DNA of 64,000 nt from HGM04593 sp964470845 (GCA_964470845.1 CAYYEL010000001.1:1-64000), one strand, 5' to 3'; counted from the stretch's first letter, positions 26,056-35,440 are shown. Translations and numbers: made by a program. The notes: generated by a model from the sequence alone, not told the origin.

Positions 26056-26114
26056 TTCTTATTTAGTGTAAAGGCTTTTTCAAAAATATTCTGTGGGCGA
26101 TTGTCGCTCCTCTT

Positions 26115-26164
26115 AATTAAAAACGATGTTCAGCACCGTGCGGTGCTGAACATCGTTTTTAATT
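26115..26164. terminator. Bidirectional terminator between rsgA and asd
   Basis: A perfect 24-bp inverted repeat: 26115-26138 and 26141-26164 (core GTTCAGCACCG / CGGTGCTGAAC) with only two unpaired bases at the tip, flanked by AATTAAAAA / TTTTTAATT. Both strands therefore present a GC-rich stem with a U-rich tail. Confidence 0.88.
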
Positions 26165-26222
26165 GTTATAAGCAATCGTAGATTCAGTGATAATATCCGG
26201 GTCGGAATCTTGGATACTGTTT

Positions 26223-27230
26223 TTATTTCTTGGGGTTGTTGATAAGAAACTCGGCAATCTGTACTGCATTCAGTGCAGCGCCCTTCTTGATTTGGTCGCC
26301 TACAATCCACATACTTATCCCGTTGGGGTTTGTGAGGTCTTTGCGGATGCGTCCTGCATATACGGGGTCTTTGCCCGAGAGGAACAGTGGCATTGGGTAT
26401 TCTTTCTTCTCGGGGTTGTCCATAAGCACAAGGCCTTCGCCTGTGGCAACAGCCTCGCGCACCTGCTCGACTGTCAGAGACGCCTCGGTCTCAATCCACA
26501 GAGCCTGTGAGTGTGAGCGTAGTGCGGGTACACGCACGCAGGTTGCGCTCACGGCAATGTCGCTGTGCATAATTTTGCGTGTCTCGTTGAACATCTTCAT
26601 CTCCTCCTTTGTGTAGCCGTTGTCGGTAAAGACGTCAATCTGAGGAATTACATTGAAGGCCAACTGATAGGCAAATTTTTCGACTGTGGGCTCTTCGCCT
26701 GCAAGCACCTGACGGTATTGCTCATAAAGCTCGGCCATTGCCGATGCGCCTGCGCCGCTGGCAGCCTGATAGGTTGATGAGTGTACGCGTTTAATGTGCG
26801 ATAGATTCTCGATGGCCTTCAGTGCTACTACCATCTGTATTGTGGTGCAGTTGGGGTTGGCGATAATGTTACGTGGGGTGTCGTAGGCGTCGGTGGGGTT
26901 AACCTCGGGCACTACGAGGGGTACATCGCTGTCCATACGGAAGGCACTTGAGTTGTCAATCATTATTGTACCGTGCTTGGTGATTGTCTGTGCATAATCT
27001 TTTGAAACACCGCCACCGGCCGATACAAAGGCATAATCGACACCTTTAAAATCGTCGTTGTGTTTAAGCTCCTTTACGGTATATTCCACTCCGCGGAAAT
27101 TATAAACCTGTCCAGCACTGCGTGCCGAACCAAATAACAGAAGCTCGTCGAATGGGAAATTTCTCTCGTCGAGCACGCGCAGAAACTCTTGTCCCACTGC
27201 GCCGCTTACACCAACAATAGCTATTCTCAT
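26223..27230 (-). CDS. asd: Aspartate-semialdehyde dehydrogenase
   Basis: A 335-residue NADP-dependent enzyme converting aspartyl phosphate to aspartate semialdehyde, the branch point to lysine/diaminopimelate, methionine and threonine. The N-terminal dinucleotide fold is MRIAIVGVSGAVGQEFLRVL. The catalytic cysteine is in IIANPNCTTIQM, the active-site segment is HSSTYQAASGAG, and the C-terminal histidine region is LRSHSQALWIETE. The frame is open 17 codons upstream, but ATG 27230 gives the exact family N-terminus. A minus-strand TAATTTTG (27279-27286) may be its -7 box. Monocistronic. Confidence 0.97.
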   Translation of the reverse strand: MRIAIVGVSGAVGQEFLRVLDERNFPFDELLLFGSARSAGQVYNFRGVEYTVKELKHNDDFKGVDYAFVSAGGGVSKDYAQTITKHGTIMIDNSSAFRMDSDVPLVVPEVNPTDAYDTPRNIIANPNCTTIQMVVALKAIENLSHIKRVHSSTYQAASGAGASAMAELYEQYRQVLAGEEPTVEKFAYQLAFNVIPQIDVFTDNGYTKEEMKMFNETRKIMHSDIAVSATCVRVPALRSHSQALWIETEASLTVEQVREAVATGEGLVLMDNPEKKEYPMPLFLSGKDPVYAGRIRKDLTNPNGISMWIVGDQIKKGAALNAVQIAEFLINNPKK

Positions 27231-27358
27231 ATTTTTTTGATATTTGTGTTCTTTATTTGCTGTCTTGGAAAAGTTGTGCAAAATTACAAGAAAAAATGTA
27301 TTTATACTGCGATTTAGTCGATTTTTTTGTAAATTCGCCGATAAATTGACAGTTTTTT

Positions 27359-28066
27359 ATGGATAATCATTGGTTGCAGCGTGGCGAATTGCTTTTGGGG
27401 CAGGAGAAGAGTGCACGTTTGGCTTCGGCTCACATTCTTATTGTGGGGCTGGGCGGAGTGGGCTCTTGGGCTGCCGAAATGTTGTGCCGTGCGGGGGTGG
27501 GGCAGTTTACCCTCGTCGATTCCGATTGTGTGGATGTTACCAATATCAACCGCCAGATGCCGGCACTCGTCTCTACTGTAGGGCTGTTGAAATGTGATGT
27601 TGTTGCACAGAGGTTGAGGGCTGTTAACCCGAATGTTGTGCTTAGTGTGCGTCCCGAGTTTATCGGGCGTGATAATATTGATGAGTTGCTCGATATTGCG
27701 CGTTACGATTTTGTGGTGGATGCTATTGATTCGCTCGATTCAAAAGCGGCGCTTATATATGGTTGTTGGAGGCGCGGAACAAAGATTGTTTCGAGTATGG
27801 GAGCGGGTGCAAAATGCGACCTTTCCTCTATTCGCATCGGAGAGTTGTGGAAAAGCGAGCAATGTACGCTGGCCAAGAATCTGCGCTGTCATCTGCGCGA
27901 GTGGCGCGGACAGTATAAACTGCCTGTTGTCTTTAGCGTTGAACCGCCCATAAAAGAGGCCATACGCCCCAATCCACAGGGTGGAAAGCCCATAATAGGC
28001 TCGTTAGGATATTTTACGGCAACATTCGGTTGCTATCTGACAGAATATGTAATACGCAATATATGA
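27359..28066 (+). CDS. tcdA: tRNA threonylcarbamoyladenosine dehydratase (TcdA/ThiF-like)
   Basis: A 235-residue E1-like enzyme that uses ATP to cyclise t6A37 of tRNAs to ct6A. The adenylation fold has ILIVGLGGVGSWAAEMLCRAGVG (28-50), the metal/ATP segment LVDSDCVDVTNINRQ and DFVVDAIDSLDSK. The C-terminal part shows SMGAGAKCDLSSI and FSVEPP, which are typical of TcdA rather than ThiF or MoeB. There are no zinc-binding cysteine pairs. Its stop overlaps the lolD start by 4 nt (ATGA), so the two are translationally coupled. Confidence 0.92.
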   Translation: MDNHWLQRGELLLGQEKSARLASAHILIVGLGGVGSWAAEMLCRAGVGQFTLVDSDCVDVTNINRQMPALVSTVGLLKCDVVAQRLRAVNPNVVLSVRPEFIGRDNIDELLDIARYDFVVDAIDSLDSKAALIYGCWRRGTKIVSSMGAGAKCDLSSIRIGELWKSEQCTLAKNLRCHLREWRGQYKLPVVFSVEPPIKEAIRPNPQGGKPIIGSLGYFTATFGCYLTEYVIRNI

Positions 28067-28716
28067 TTGAGGTTCGTAATTTGACAAAGAGCTTCGGCTC
28101 GTTACAGGTGCTTCGCGGTGTCGATTTAAAGGTTGAGCGTGGCGAGGTTATTAGCATTGTGGGGCCTAGCGGAGCCGGAAAAACCACGTTGCTGCAATTG
28201 ATAGGTGCTCTGGACACTCCCGATAGTGGCTCTATAATTTTTGACAATAAGGCTATTGAGACAATGAGTGGGGCACGCCTTGCTAAATTTCGCAATACTC
28301 ACATTGGCTTTGTTTTTCAATTTCATCAGTTGTTGCCCGAGTTTACGGCTCTTGAAAATGTTGCAATTCCCGCACTTATTGCCGGTCGCTCGCAGACTGA
28401 TGCCAATAAAGAGGCTATGGAATTGCTGAACCTTATGGGTCTTGCCGAGCGCATACATCATAAGCCATCGCAACTTTCGGGTGGCGAGAATCAGCGTGTG
28501 GCAGTGGCTCGCGCACTTGTGAATCGTCCCGATGTTATTCTTGCCGATGAACCCTCGGGCAGCCTTGATAGTCGCAATAAAGAGGAACTACATCGTCTTT
28601 TCTTCGACCTGCGCGATAGATTCGGACAGACTTTTCTCATTGTAACGCACGACGAGGGGCTGGCTTCTGTTACCGACCGCACCATCCGTATGGTCGATGG
28701 AATGATATGTATGTGA
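28063..28716 (+). CDS. lolD: ABC transporter ATP-binding protein, LolD type
   Basis: A 217-residue ATPase of the MacB/LolD family. The Walker A motif is GPSGAGKTTLL (about 37-47), the Q-loop region FVFQFHQLLPEFTALENV is the LolD-specific form, the signature is LSGGENQRVAVARAL, Walker B is VILADEPSGSLD, and the H-loop is IVTHDEGLA. LolD powers release of lipoproteins from the inner membrane with LolC/E, which are not in the window; in Bacteroidetes lolD is commonly unlinked. The start is ATG 28063 inside the tcdA stop; an in-frame upstream TTG at 28030 lies within tcdA and is rejected. Confidence 0.92.
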   Translation: MIEVRNLTKSFGSLQVLRGVDLKVERGEVISIVGPSGAGKTTLLQLIGALDTPDSGSIIFDNKAIETMSGARLAKFRNTHIGFVFQFHQLLPEFTALENVAIPALIAGRSQTDANKEAMELLNLMGLAERIHHKPSQLSGGENQRVAVARALVNRPDVILADEPSGSLDSRNKEELHRLFFDLRDRFGQTFLIVTHDEGLASVTDRTIRMVDGMICM

Positions 28717-28828
28717 AAAAAAAGTTAAAAATACGACTACTCGGTTTTACTTTTTTTATTTAGTGCAGTCATATAGTTGAGACGAAGTTTATAATTGTCT
28801 TACTTGTTATTTTTCCAATGTTTGGTGT

Positions 28829-28863
28829 CTGCGGTTCTTACTTGTTCTTAGTGGGAGCCGCAG
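28829..28863 (+). other. Imperfect hairpin in the lolD-DUF4890 gap
   Basis: CTGCGGTTC (28829-28837) can pair with GAGCCGCAG (28855-28863), with one G-T wobble and a 17-nt loop. It could be a weak terminator for tcdA-lolD or part of the leader of the next gene. The rest of 28717-28915 shows no gene. Confidence 0.3.
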
Positions 28864-28915
28864 TTTGTAAAGAATGAAAGATTGTAGTGTTTAATGAATT
28901 GAAAAATAGAGGTTT

Positions 28916-29380
28916 ATGAGAAAAATGGTGCTATTGTTTGCTGCATTGATGACTTTGACTATGTCGGCTCAAGAGAAAAGAGGACGTGAACAGCGTAATT
29001 TCGACCCTGAGGCTGTTGCCACTATGCAGACACAGCAGTTGAACGAGGCTGTGGGGCTCGACAGTTTGCAGTTTCAGTTGGTGTATATTATGAATTACTC
29101 GGACGCCGTGGCAATGCAGGATAGTATGAAGGCTCGACGTGCGCGTATGCAAGAGGCGCGTAAAGATGGACGTAAAATGGAACGTCAGCGTCCCACGGAG
29201 GAGCAGATGAAGGCTCGGCGCGAGATTATGGAGCAGCGTAAGGCTGTGCGTAATGCTCAGATGAAAGAGATACTAAGTGCCGAGCAGTACGAAAAGTATC
29301 TGAAATATATAGAAGTACAAGAACAACAGAACAAACAAAGGTGGCAGGGCCGCGGTGGACGTGGCGGCAATCGTCGATGA
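28916..29380 (+). CDS. Small exported DUF4890-like protein
   Basis: A 154-residue protein with a signal peptide (MRKMVLLFAALMTLTMSAQ, 1-19). It has a very basic, Arg/Met/Gln-rich helical body (MKARRARMQEARKDGRKMERQ) and a Gly/Arg tail GRGGRGGNRR. It resembles Bacteroidales DUF4890 proteins and, more distantly, periplasmic Spy/CpxP-like LTxxQ chaperones: LNEAVGLDSLQFQ and ILSAEQYEKYLKY correspond to the two half-motifs. A periplasmic chaperone or stress role is inference. It is monocistronic and ends at a strong terminator. Confidence 0.75.
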   Translation: MRKMVLLFAALMTLTMSAQEKRGREQRNFDPEAVATMQTQQLNEAVGLDSLQFQLVYIMNYSDAVAMQDSMKARRARMQEARKDGRKMERQRPTEEQMKARREIMEQRKAVRNAQMKEILSAEQYEKYLKYIEVQEQQNKQRWQGRGGRGGNRR

Positions 29381-29427
29381 TTCTGTCAAACGGCTCTTTT
29401 ATTCGTTTAAGAGCAATATAATAATCC

Positions 29428-29459
29428 TAAAAACAGCAGAGCACGCTCTGCTGTTTTTA
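29428..29459 (+). terminator. Terminator after the DUF4890-like gene
   Basis: A perfect 15-bp stem TAAAAACAGCAGAGC (29428-29442) / GCTCTGCTGTTTTTA (29445-29459), with an AC tip and a built-in U-rich 3' arm. It lies 48 nt past the stop codon. Confidence 0.85.
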
Positions 29460-29491
29460 TTTATGTGGCAGCACTCGATGCTGTGGGCAAT

Positions 29492-29523
29492 ATTGTTGGG
29501 ATAGGAAAAAATCATTATCTTCG
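29492..29523 (+). promoter_or_regulatory. Promoter of the ABC-F gene
   Basis: ATTG (29492-29495), 20 nt, TATCTTCG (29516-29523): spacing and -7 box agree with the Bacteroidetes consensus (TAnnTTCG variant). The leader to ATG 29587 is about 55 nt. Confidence 0.55.
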
Positions 29524-29586
29524 CATCGGAATTTATCAGACTGCTTTGTCGGGTTTTAATATAATTCGCAGGCGGTCTTTAAACGG

Positions 29587-31464
29587 ATGAGTATGATTGA
29601 TTTACAGATAGAGGAATTGAGCAAGAGCTTTGGCGACTTAGTGCTTTTTAACGATATTTCTTTTGTTGTCGAGGAGCGTCAACGTATAGGTCTAATTGCT
29701 CGTAACGGCAGAGGCAAAAGCACTTTGTTGAAAATTATAGCGGGCGAGGAGGCTGTCGAGACGGGTAAAGTTACGTTGCGCAGCGGTGTCAGCGTGGGCT
29801 ATCTTGAGCAAGAGCCCGATTTTGAGGCACAGTTAACGGTTCTTGAGGCCTGTCTGGGACGTAACAGCGAAAAATCGCAACTCATAGCAAGCTACGAGAA
29901 GGCTCTTGTCGATGGCGACGATAAACAGTTGCACCATCTTATGGAAGAGATGGAGCGCCTCGGTGCGTGGGACTATGAGACGCGTGCCAAGCAAGTGCTT
30001 CAGATGTTGAAGATAACAAATTTTGCACAGCCGATGGGACAGCTCTCGGGTGGGCAGAAGAAGCGCGTAGCGCTTGCATCGATACTCATCGAGCAGCCAG
30101 ATATTATGATTCTCGACGAGCCTACCAACCATCTTGATACAGAAATGGTCGAGTGGCTTGAGGATTTTCTCTCGCGTTTCACGGGCAGTCTGCTAATGGT
30201 TACTCACGACCGCTATTTTCTCGACCGAGTGTGCAACGAGATTATTGAAATTGACGACAGACGCATTTATCGCTACAAGGGTAATTACAGCTATTTTCTG
30301 CAACGCCGCGACGAACGTCTGCAAAATATGGCTGCCGAGACTGCTCGTGCCCGCAATCTGCTGCGCACCGAGCTCGATTGGATGCGTCGTCAGCCTCAGG
30401 CGCGTGCTCACAAGGCAAAATATCGCATAGACGCCTTCTATAAACTGAAAGAAAAAGCCGCGGCAATGCGCGACGACCCAAGCGTGTCGCTCGAAATAAA
30501 GTCGCAATATATCGGCAGTAAGATTTTTGTGATGAAAGCACTTGAGAAGGCATTCGGCGACAAAATAATTACACACGATTTTTACTATACATTTGCACGG
30601 TACGAGAAATTAGGTATAGTGGGTAACAACGGAACGGGAAAATCGACCTTTATAAAGATGTTGCTTGGGCGAGTGGCCCCCGACAGCGGTACAATAGAGG
30701 TTGGCGAGACTGTAAAATGGGGCTATTATAGTCAGGAAGGGTTACAGTTTGACGAACAGATGAAAGTAATAGATGTTGTAAAAGCCATTGCCGAGGTTAT
30801 TCCCGTTGGTAATAAGATGCTTACGGCGTCGCAGTTTCTGCAACATTTTCTATTCTCGCCCGAGAAGCAATATAGTTACGTCTATAAACTGAGTGGTGGC
30901 GAGAAACGCCGACTTTATCTTTGTACGGTTCTAATGTCGAACCCCAATTTTCTTGTGCTCGACGAGCCCACCAACGACCTTGATATTGATACGTTACAGA
31001 TTCTCGAAGAGTATCTGCGCGAGTTTAAGGGCTGTGTGATTGTGGTGAGCCACGACCGCTATTTTATGGATCGTGTGGTCGATCACATTTTTGTCTTTAA
31101 CGGCAACGGCGATATTAAGGATTTTCCGGGAAATTATACCGATTATCGCGATTGGCGCGACGAAGAGCGCCTTGCGGCTGCAAAGGCCGAGGCCGAGAGG
31201 GCAGCCAAAAGTGTGTCGCCCAAGGCTTCGCGCCGCGACGATGGAGGCAAGCGTAAACTTACATTCAAAGAACAACGCGAGTATGAAGCCCTTGAGGGCG
31301 AGATTGCGGCTCTTGAAGAGGAAAAAGCACAAATTGAGCAGGATATGTGCAGTGGCACGCTCGATAATGCCACACTGTTGCAGAGGTCGCAGCGTATTGC
31401 CACTGTGATGCAACTCATAGACGAAAAGACGATGCGTTGGCTGGAACTGAGCGAGTTTGTTTAA
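29587..31464 (+). CDS. ABC-F family ATPase, Uup-like
   Basis: A 625-residue soluble protein with two ABC domains and no membrane segment, as in ribosome-acting ABC-F proteins. The first domain has ARNGRGKSTLLKI, LSGGQKKRVALASIL and ILDEPTNHLDTEM. The second has GNNGTGKSTFIKM, LSGGEKRRLYLCTVL and LDEPTNDLDIDTL. Between them is the Arg/Lys-rich linker (P-site tRNA-interaction motif) that contacts tRNA. The C-terminal 70 residues after a basic SPKASRRDDGGKRKLTFKEQRE stretch form a coiled coil typical of Uup. Uup is linked to ribosome collision and replication/transposon precision phenotypes in E. coli. It has its own promoter and a strong terminator. Confidence 0.93.
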   Translation: MSMIDLQIEELSKSFGDLVLFNDISFVVEERQRIGLIARNGRGKSTLLKIIAGEEAVETGKVTLRSGVSVGYLEQEPDFEAQLTVLEACLGRNSEKSQLIASYEKALVDGDDKQLHHLMEEMERLGAWDYETRAKQVLQMLKITNFAQPMGQLSGGQKKRVALASILIEQPDIMILDEPTNHLDTEMVEWLEDFLSRFTGSLLMVTHDRYFLDRVCNEIIEIDDRRIYRYKGNYSYFLQRRDERLQNMAAETARARNLLRTELDWMRRQPQARAHKAKYRIDAFYKLKEKAAAMRDDPSVSLEIKSQYIGSKIFVMKALEKAFGDKIITHDFYYTFARYEKLGIVGNNGTGKSTFIKMLLGRVAPDSGTIEVGETVKWGYYSQEGLQFDEQMKVIDVVKAIAEVIPVGNKMLTASQFLQHFLFSPEKQYSYVYKLSGGEKRRLYLCTVLMSNPNFLVLDEPTNDLDIDTLQILEEYLREFKGCVIVVSHDRYFMDRVVDHIFVFNGNGDIKDFPGNYTDYRDWRDEERLAAAKAEAERAAKSVSPKASRRDDGGKRKLTFKEQREYEALEGEIAALEEEKAQIEQDMCSGTLDNATLLQRSQRIATVMQLIDEKTMRWLELSEFV

Positions 31465-31487
31465 TGTGGCTAACAGAACTTTTATAT

Positions 31488-31540
31488 AGTACAGCCGTCG
31501 GGAAAATTTTTCAGATTGTCCCGACGGCTGTACTTTTTTG
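31488..31540 (+). terminator. Terminator after the ABC-F gene, shared with the MG2/Sel1 gene
   Basis: A perfect 16-bp stem, AGTACAGCCGTCGGGA (31488-31503) / TCCCGACGGCTGTACT (31519-31534), with a 15-nt loop and a T-run at 31534-31540. It lies between convergent genes. The T-run favours plus-strand termination. Confidence 0.87.
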
Positions 31541-31548
31541 ATGTTAAT

Positions 31549-34500
31549 TTATTGTGCTTCGCGGCGCAAATCCTCGGCCAGACGTTTGTCGCGCTTGACG
31601 CCCAAGCCCTTTTCGTAACAATCGGCCATATATAGTGTACCCTCTTTAATGCCTATCTGGTGAAGCTCTCTTGCCCACGTGTAAGCCTCTTTATATTGCT
31701 GCGCATTGTGGTGGTGATGCAGCATAAAGAGCATTGCTTCGGGGTGCTTTTGTAGTGCGGCTTTGTGCATACAATCGGCCGCTGTTCCTAAACTTTCGTC
31801 GTTGGCGATATTTTGCTTTAGCATATATTGGCCATAGTTGTATTGTGCTTCGGCACTGCCTGCAACTGCCGCCGAGCGGTAGAGTGTGTAGGCTTTTGCG
31901 GTGTCCTTTTCTACTATTGTGCCGTCGCGGTAGTGCTGTGCAAGCTGTATGAGCAGCTCTTTTTCGCTGCTGCTTTCGGCACGTTGCAACCACATAAGCG
32001 CTTGGGCGTTGTCCTTTATTGTGTTGTGATAAATAAGGGCAATTTCGTACATTGCAGGGCCGTCGCCATAGTCGGCTGCGATGGTTAGAAATTCCATCGC
32101 TTTTTTTATGTTCTTCGCTACCCCGTGCCCGTGTATGTAGCATATTCCTATTTTGCGTATGGCGGGTGGATAGTTGTACTCTATAAGCTCGGTGTATTGT
32201 CTTAGTGCTATGGCATATTTACCCTGTTGGTAGTATATGTCGGCTCGTTCGCACATCTGTTGTAGGGCTATTCTATCCTCGTCGCTGTAGCTGACACTGT
32301 GTCCTGTGCTTTTGTTGTCGGGCGACCGTGAGGGCTGTTCTTGTGCCTCTGTGTTTTGTTCTGTCAGGCGGGTGGATATATTGTTGTCGTTGCTGTAAAA
32401 TGTATTATTATCTACTCCATTTATGCTTACGCTTAATGCGTCGCAGTAGCTGCTGTTGTGTAGCTCGACCACTATCTTGCCGTTTTGCGCTTTTATAGTG
32501 GGTATCCACAGGAGTGTACGACGGTAGTCGTTGTTTTGCGCATCGGGCTTTATGCTGCTGTAGTCGGGTGAATAGAATTGCTTGCTCTTATTGTAGCCTT
32601 GAATAGATGTGTAGCGGGCGGCGCTCATATTGGAAAAGTCGGGGATTATGGGGCCGCTTGTGCTTTGTGTCTGTGGTATGAGGCAGGCTACATAGTTGGG
32701 GTTGAAAGGGGACGAACTTCCTGTGTTGTTGCTTATCTGACCTGCTTTCAGACGTTCGAGGAACACTTCGGGCATTGGGGCATTGTCTATTCCCTCACGG
32801 GCTACAAGGTAGCTTTGCGAGAGGAATCCCAAATAGAATTTTGTGTATGGTTCTTTGTTGTTAAGGGTGGTTGATTTTCGTCCCCAAACGATGCTCGAAT
32901 TTTCAAATTGTTTCCTTGTTCCCTCGTCGCTGCGTATTATTATCTCTTTGAAATTGACCATCTTTTCGGGGTCTTTCCCTTTGTAATATTCGGTGTCGGG
33001 GCGAGGAATTTTGTAAGGGTCGTACTCGCCTGATACTACCATCAGTTGTACCCAATAGGCCCAATTGTAGTTGTGGCGGTACATTGCGCTGCGCACAACG
33101 TCGTCGGCGGTTAGTGTGCGGGTGTAGCTGGGAGCGGCTGTGCCTATATAGTTATCGGCAGCTTTTGTTCCTTTATAATGTATGCGTCCAAGGTATTTAC
33201 TAAAGTCGGACTTACTTGGGAGGTTGTATATTCCCGAGGGGCGCAGGCTTGAATAAATATCTACCTCTTTGCTCTCAAGATGCTCTAAGGGGTCGAGGCC
33301 TAATGCTGCTGCCTCTTGCTCGTCCTCGGATAGCTCTTTTTGGTAGTCGGGTGTCTCAATATCGCTTATATTTGTTAGAAAGTCGTTGTGAATGGCAAGG
33401 TCGATGAGTGCGTCGTTGTCGGCTGCATCTTTTAGGAAGGTAACGTCCTGTGCATATTCCCATTCGTCTAAGTAGTCGAAGCGCATTTCGCTGTGTGGTG
33501 GACGGCTGTAACGCTCTTCGCGCTTGGCTGCGGTTATTTCGAGAGGCCCTAACATATACTCGAAGGGGTTTAATTTTATGAGACTGTCGGCTACGGGGTT
33601 TACTACTGATGTGCCTAAATTACGTTCCCAATAGTCGTAGAGACGGAATTTTGGTGAATAGTAACGGTCGAGCGAGAAACTGTACCACACGTTTTCGTTG
33701 AACTGATAGTTGTCGGTGGGGATTAGCTTGCCTGCTTTCTTTCCGTAGAAGTCGTCGAGCTGAATGACGAATGTTCCGGTAGAGTCGGTGCGGAACACTC
33801 TTTCTTCGACGTTCTTGTCGTCGTATGAGAATTGCAGGCTTGTGAGATTGAATTTCTCGGGGGTGATTGTTGTCTTTTCGGGACGACCTATTTTGCGCTC
33901 TTGTTTGACATTCTTGTAGAGTGCTCCTTTGAGGGTGATTCCAAGCTCCACAGGTTGAAGCTCGCTCATATTTATGCTTGTGAGCTTGCTCCAATCGTAG
34001 GACGTCCAGCCGTGGGTCAGCATAATAAGGTCGAGCTGTTTGTGGCGCTCGTTATTTTCGGGCGAGAAATATTGCGAGGCGTTTGGTATGTAGCCTTTTA
34101 GCTCGGAGCCTAAAAGCAGGTAGGTGTACATATTGTAATCCCAAGAGGTCGATTGTGTGCCGGCTGCATCGGTAACTGCTATTGAGAATTGCGCTCCCGA
34201 TTCTATGGGCTTGCCATCCTCGCGCTCGACGTCGAGGGTTATTTTTTCGTGTGCTTTAGGCTTTAGATTGTACATTTGGTATTTGTTTCCTTGTACCTTG
34301 AGCTTTATGGTTTGTCGGTCGCCATTTTGAATGTCGTTGTGTTGTACAAAGAATTGTCGTTCGGCAAGGGGAATATCCTCGTCGAAGATGACAGCGCGTG
34401 TAACTCCCTCTAAAAGGCCGCTTTTGGGCAGGGTGAATGTGTGTTCGCTTTGTTCGGCGGGGAGTCTTTTGTAGAAGCCCATTGCTCCACGATGAAGCAG

Positions 34501-35397
34501 AGTGAAGCCTAACTCGCGTTTCTTTGTGTTGTTGCTTATCTTTATGTTTACGTTTGTGCTGTCTTGAGTTATGCTTATGGTAACACCCTTAGGCTCTATT
34601 TGGGGAAGGTCGAAACTGAAGGTTTTTTCTTTACCCTTCTTGTCGGTCGATTTTACTTGCGCTGTGTATTTACTCTTCTCTTTTGGAGTAAGATGGAAAC
34701 TGCCTTTGCCGTTGTGTATGGGGATAGTTGTGAACACTGTTTTCCCATCTTCGAGGATGCTTACTGTGTCGCTGCCGAATGTGCCGTCTGCCCCTCGGAA
34801 CTCGTAGGCTACGCGGGTAGAAAGACCGCTTACAAGATGTCCGCCCTCGGGGTAGAATGTGAGTGAGCATTCGGGAAGCTCCGAGCTTATCCACTCGCCA
34901 CGATACATAAAGCCGCGCTTGCGGTCGAGCATATTCTTAAAATCCCAGTTGTTGGCATTTACTTTGTCGAAGATGGGAAATACACGGCTGAAGATTGCAT
35001 CGCCACCGCGGTTGAGCATATAGCGGGTGTAGGCGCGTACCTCGTAGTAGCCCGAGAGGAGCAGGGGGTTAAGCTCGAATTCACCGTGGCAACTGCCGCT
35101 GTCGTCGAGTTTGTATTTTTTTGTTTCGACAATGTAGCCTTCGGGGGCGACAAGCTCTACATATAGAACTTTGCTAAGCGTGCTTGCTTTGTCGTTATTG
35201 CCGCTTGTTACGTGTGCTTTGAACCACATTGTTTCGCCCAAATAGTAGGTACTGTTGTCAAAATGTAAATAGACATATTCGGGGACAAGGGTGCGTCCCA
35301 TAACAAGGGCTTTCTTTGCTGTGTTGTCGATTCCCGATTGTGCCGCAACAGATAGTGTGCATAGTATGAAAATGTATATAAGCGCTCTTTTTTTCAT
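31549..35397 (-). CDS. Large MG2-like envelope protein with C-terminal Sel1 repeats
   Basis: A 1282-residue exported protein (signal MKKRALIYIFILCTLSVAAQ). Residues about 40-150 form an alpha2-macroglobulin MG2-like domain: VYLHFDNSTYYLGETMWFKAHV, then LLSGYYEVRAYTRYML. More beta domains follow to about residue 640. A PLEITAAKREERYS segment near residue 640 looks like a remnant of the region preceding a TonB-receptor plug, but no barrel follows. At about 1030-1070, GKIVVELHNSSYCDALSVSINGV resembles the closing beta domain of MG2/plug proteins. The last 190 residues are Sel1/TPR-type repeats (AIRKIGICYIHGHGVAKNIKKAMEFL, LAQHYRDGTIVEKDTAKAYTLY, LYMADCYEKGLGVKRDKRLAEDL). Function unknown. A minus-strand TACCTTTG (35441-35448) may be its -7 box. 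Confidence 0.8.
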   Translation of the reverse strand: MKKRALIYIFILCTLSVAAQSGIDNTAKKALVMGRTLVPEYVYLHFDNSTYYLGETMWFKAHVTSGNNDKASTLSKVLYVELVAPEGYIVETKKYKLDDSGSCHGEFELNPLLLSGYYEVRAYTRYMLNRGGDAIFSRVFPIFDKVNANNWDFKNMLDRKRGFMYRGEWISSELPECSLTFYPEGGHLVSGLSTRVAYEFRGADGTFGSDTVSILEDGKTVFTTIPIHNGKGSFHLTPKEKSKYTAQVKSTDKKGKEKTFSFDLPQIEPKGVTISITQDSTNVNIKISNNTKKRELGFTLLHRGAMGFYKRLPAEQSEHTFTLPKSGLLEGVTRAVIFDEDIPLAERQFFVQHNDIQNGDRQTIKLKVQGNKYQMYNLKPKAHEKITLDVEREDGKPIESGAQFSIAVTDAAGTQSTSWDYNMYTYLLLGSELKGYIPNASQYFSPENNERHKQLDLIMLTHGWTSYDWSKLTSINMSELQPVELGITLKGALYKNVKQERKIGRPEKTTITPEKFNLTSLQFSYDDKNVEERVFRTDSTGTFVIQLDDFYGKKAGKLIPTDNYQFNENVWYSFSLDRYYSPKFRLYDYWERNLGTSVVNPVADSLIKLNPFEYMLGPLEITAAKREERYSRPPHSEMRFDYLDEWEYAQDVTFLKDAADNDALIDLAIHNDFLTNISDIETPDYQKELSEDEQEAAALGLDPLEHLESKEVDIYSSLRPSGIYNLPSKSDFSKYLGRIHYKGTKAADNYIGTAAPSYTRTLTADDVVRSAMYRHNYNWAYWVQLMVVSGEYDPYKIPRPDTEYYKGKDPEKMVNFKEIIIRSDEGTRKQFENSSIVWGRKSTTLNNKEPYTKFYLGFLSQSYLVAREGIDNAPMPEVFLERLKAGQISNNTGSSSPFNPNYVACLIPQTQSTSGPIIPDFSNMSAARYTSIQGYNKSKQFYSPDYSSIKPDAQNNDYRRTLLWIPTIKAQNGKIVVELHNSSYCDALSVSINGVDNNTFYSNDNNISTRLTEQNTEAQEQPSRSPDNKSTGHSVSYSDEDRIALQQMCERADIYYQQGKYAIALRQYTELIEYNYPPAIRKIGICYIHGHGVAKNIKKAMEFLTIAADYGDGPAMYEIALIYHNTIKDNAQALMWLQRAESSSEKELLIQLAQHYRDGTIVEKDTAKAYTLYRSAAVAGSAEAQYNYGQYMLKQNIANDESLGTAADCMHKAALQKHPEAMLFMLHHHHNAQQYKEAYTWARELHQIGIKEGTLYMADCYEKGLGVKRDKRLAEDLRREAQ

Positions 35398-35440
35398 ATT
35401 CTGTAACTATTTTGTGTGTACTTTTTGCTTGTTTGAGACA

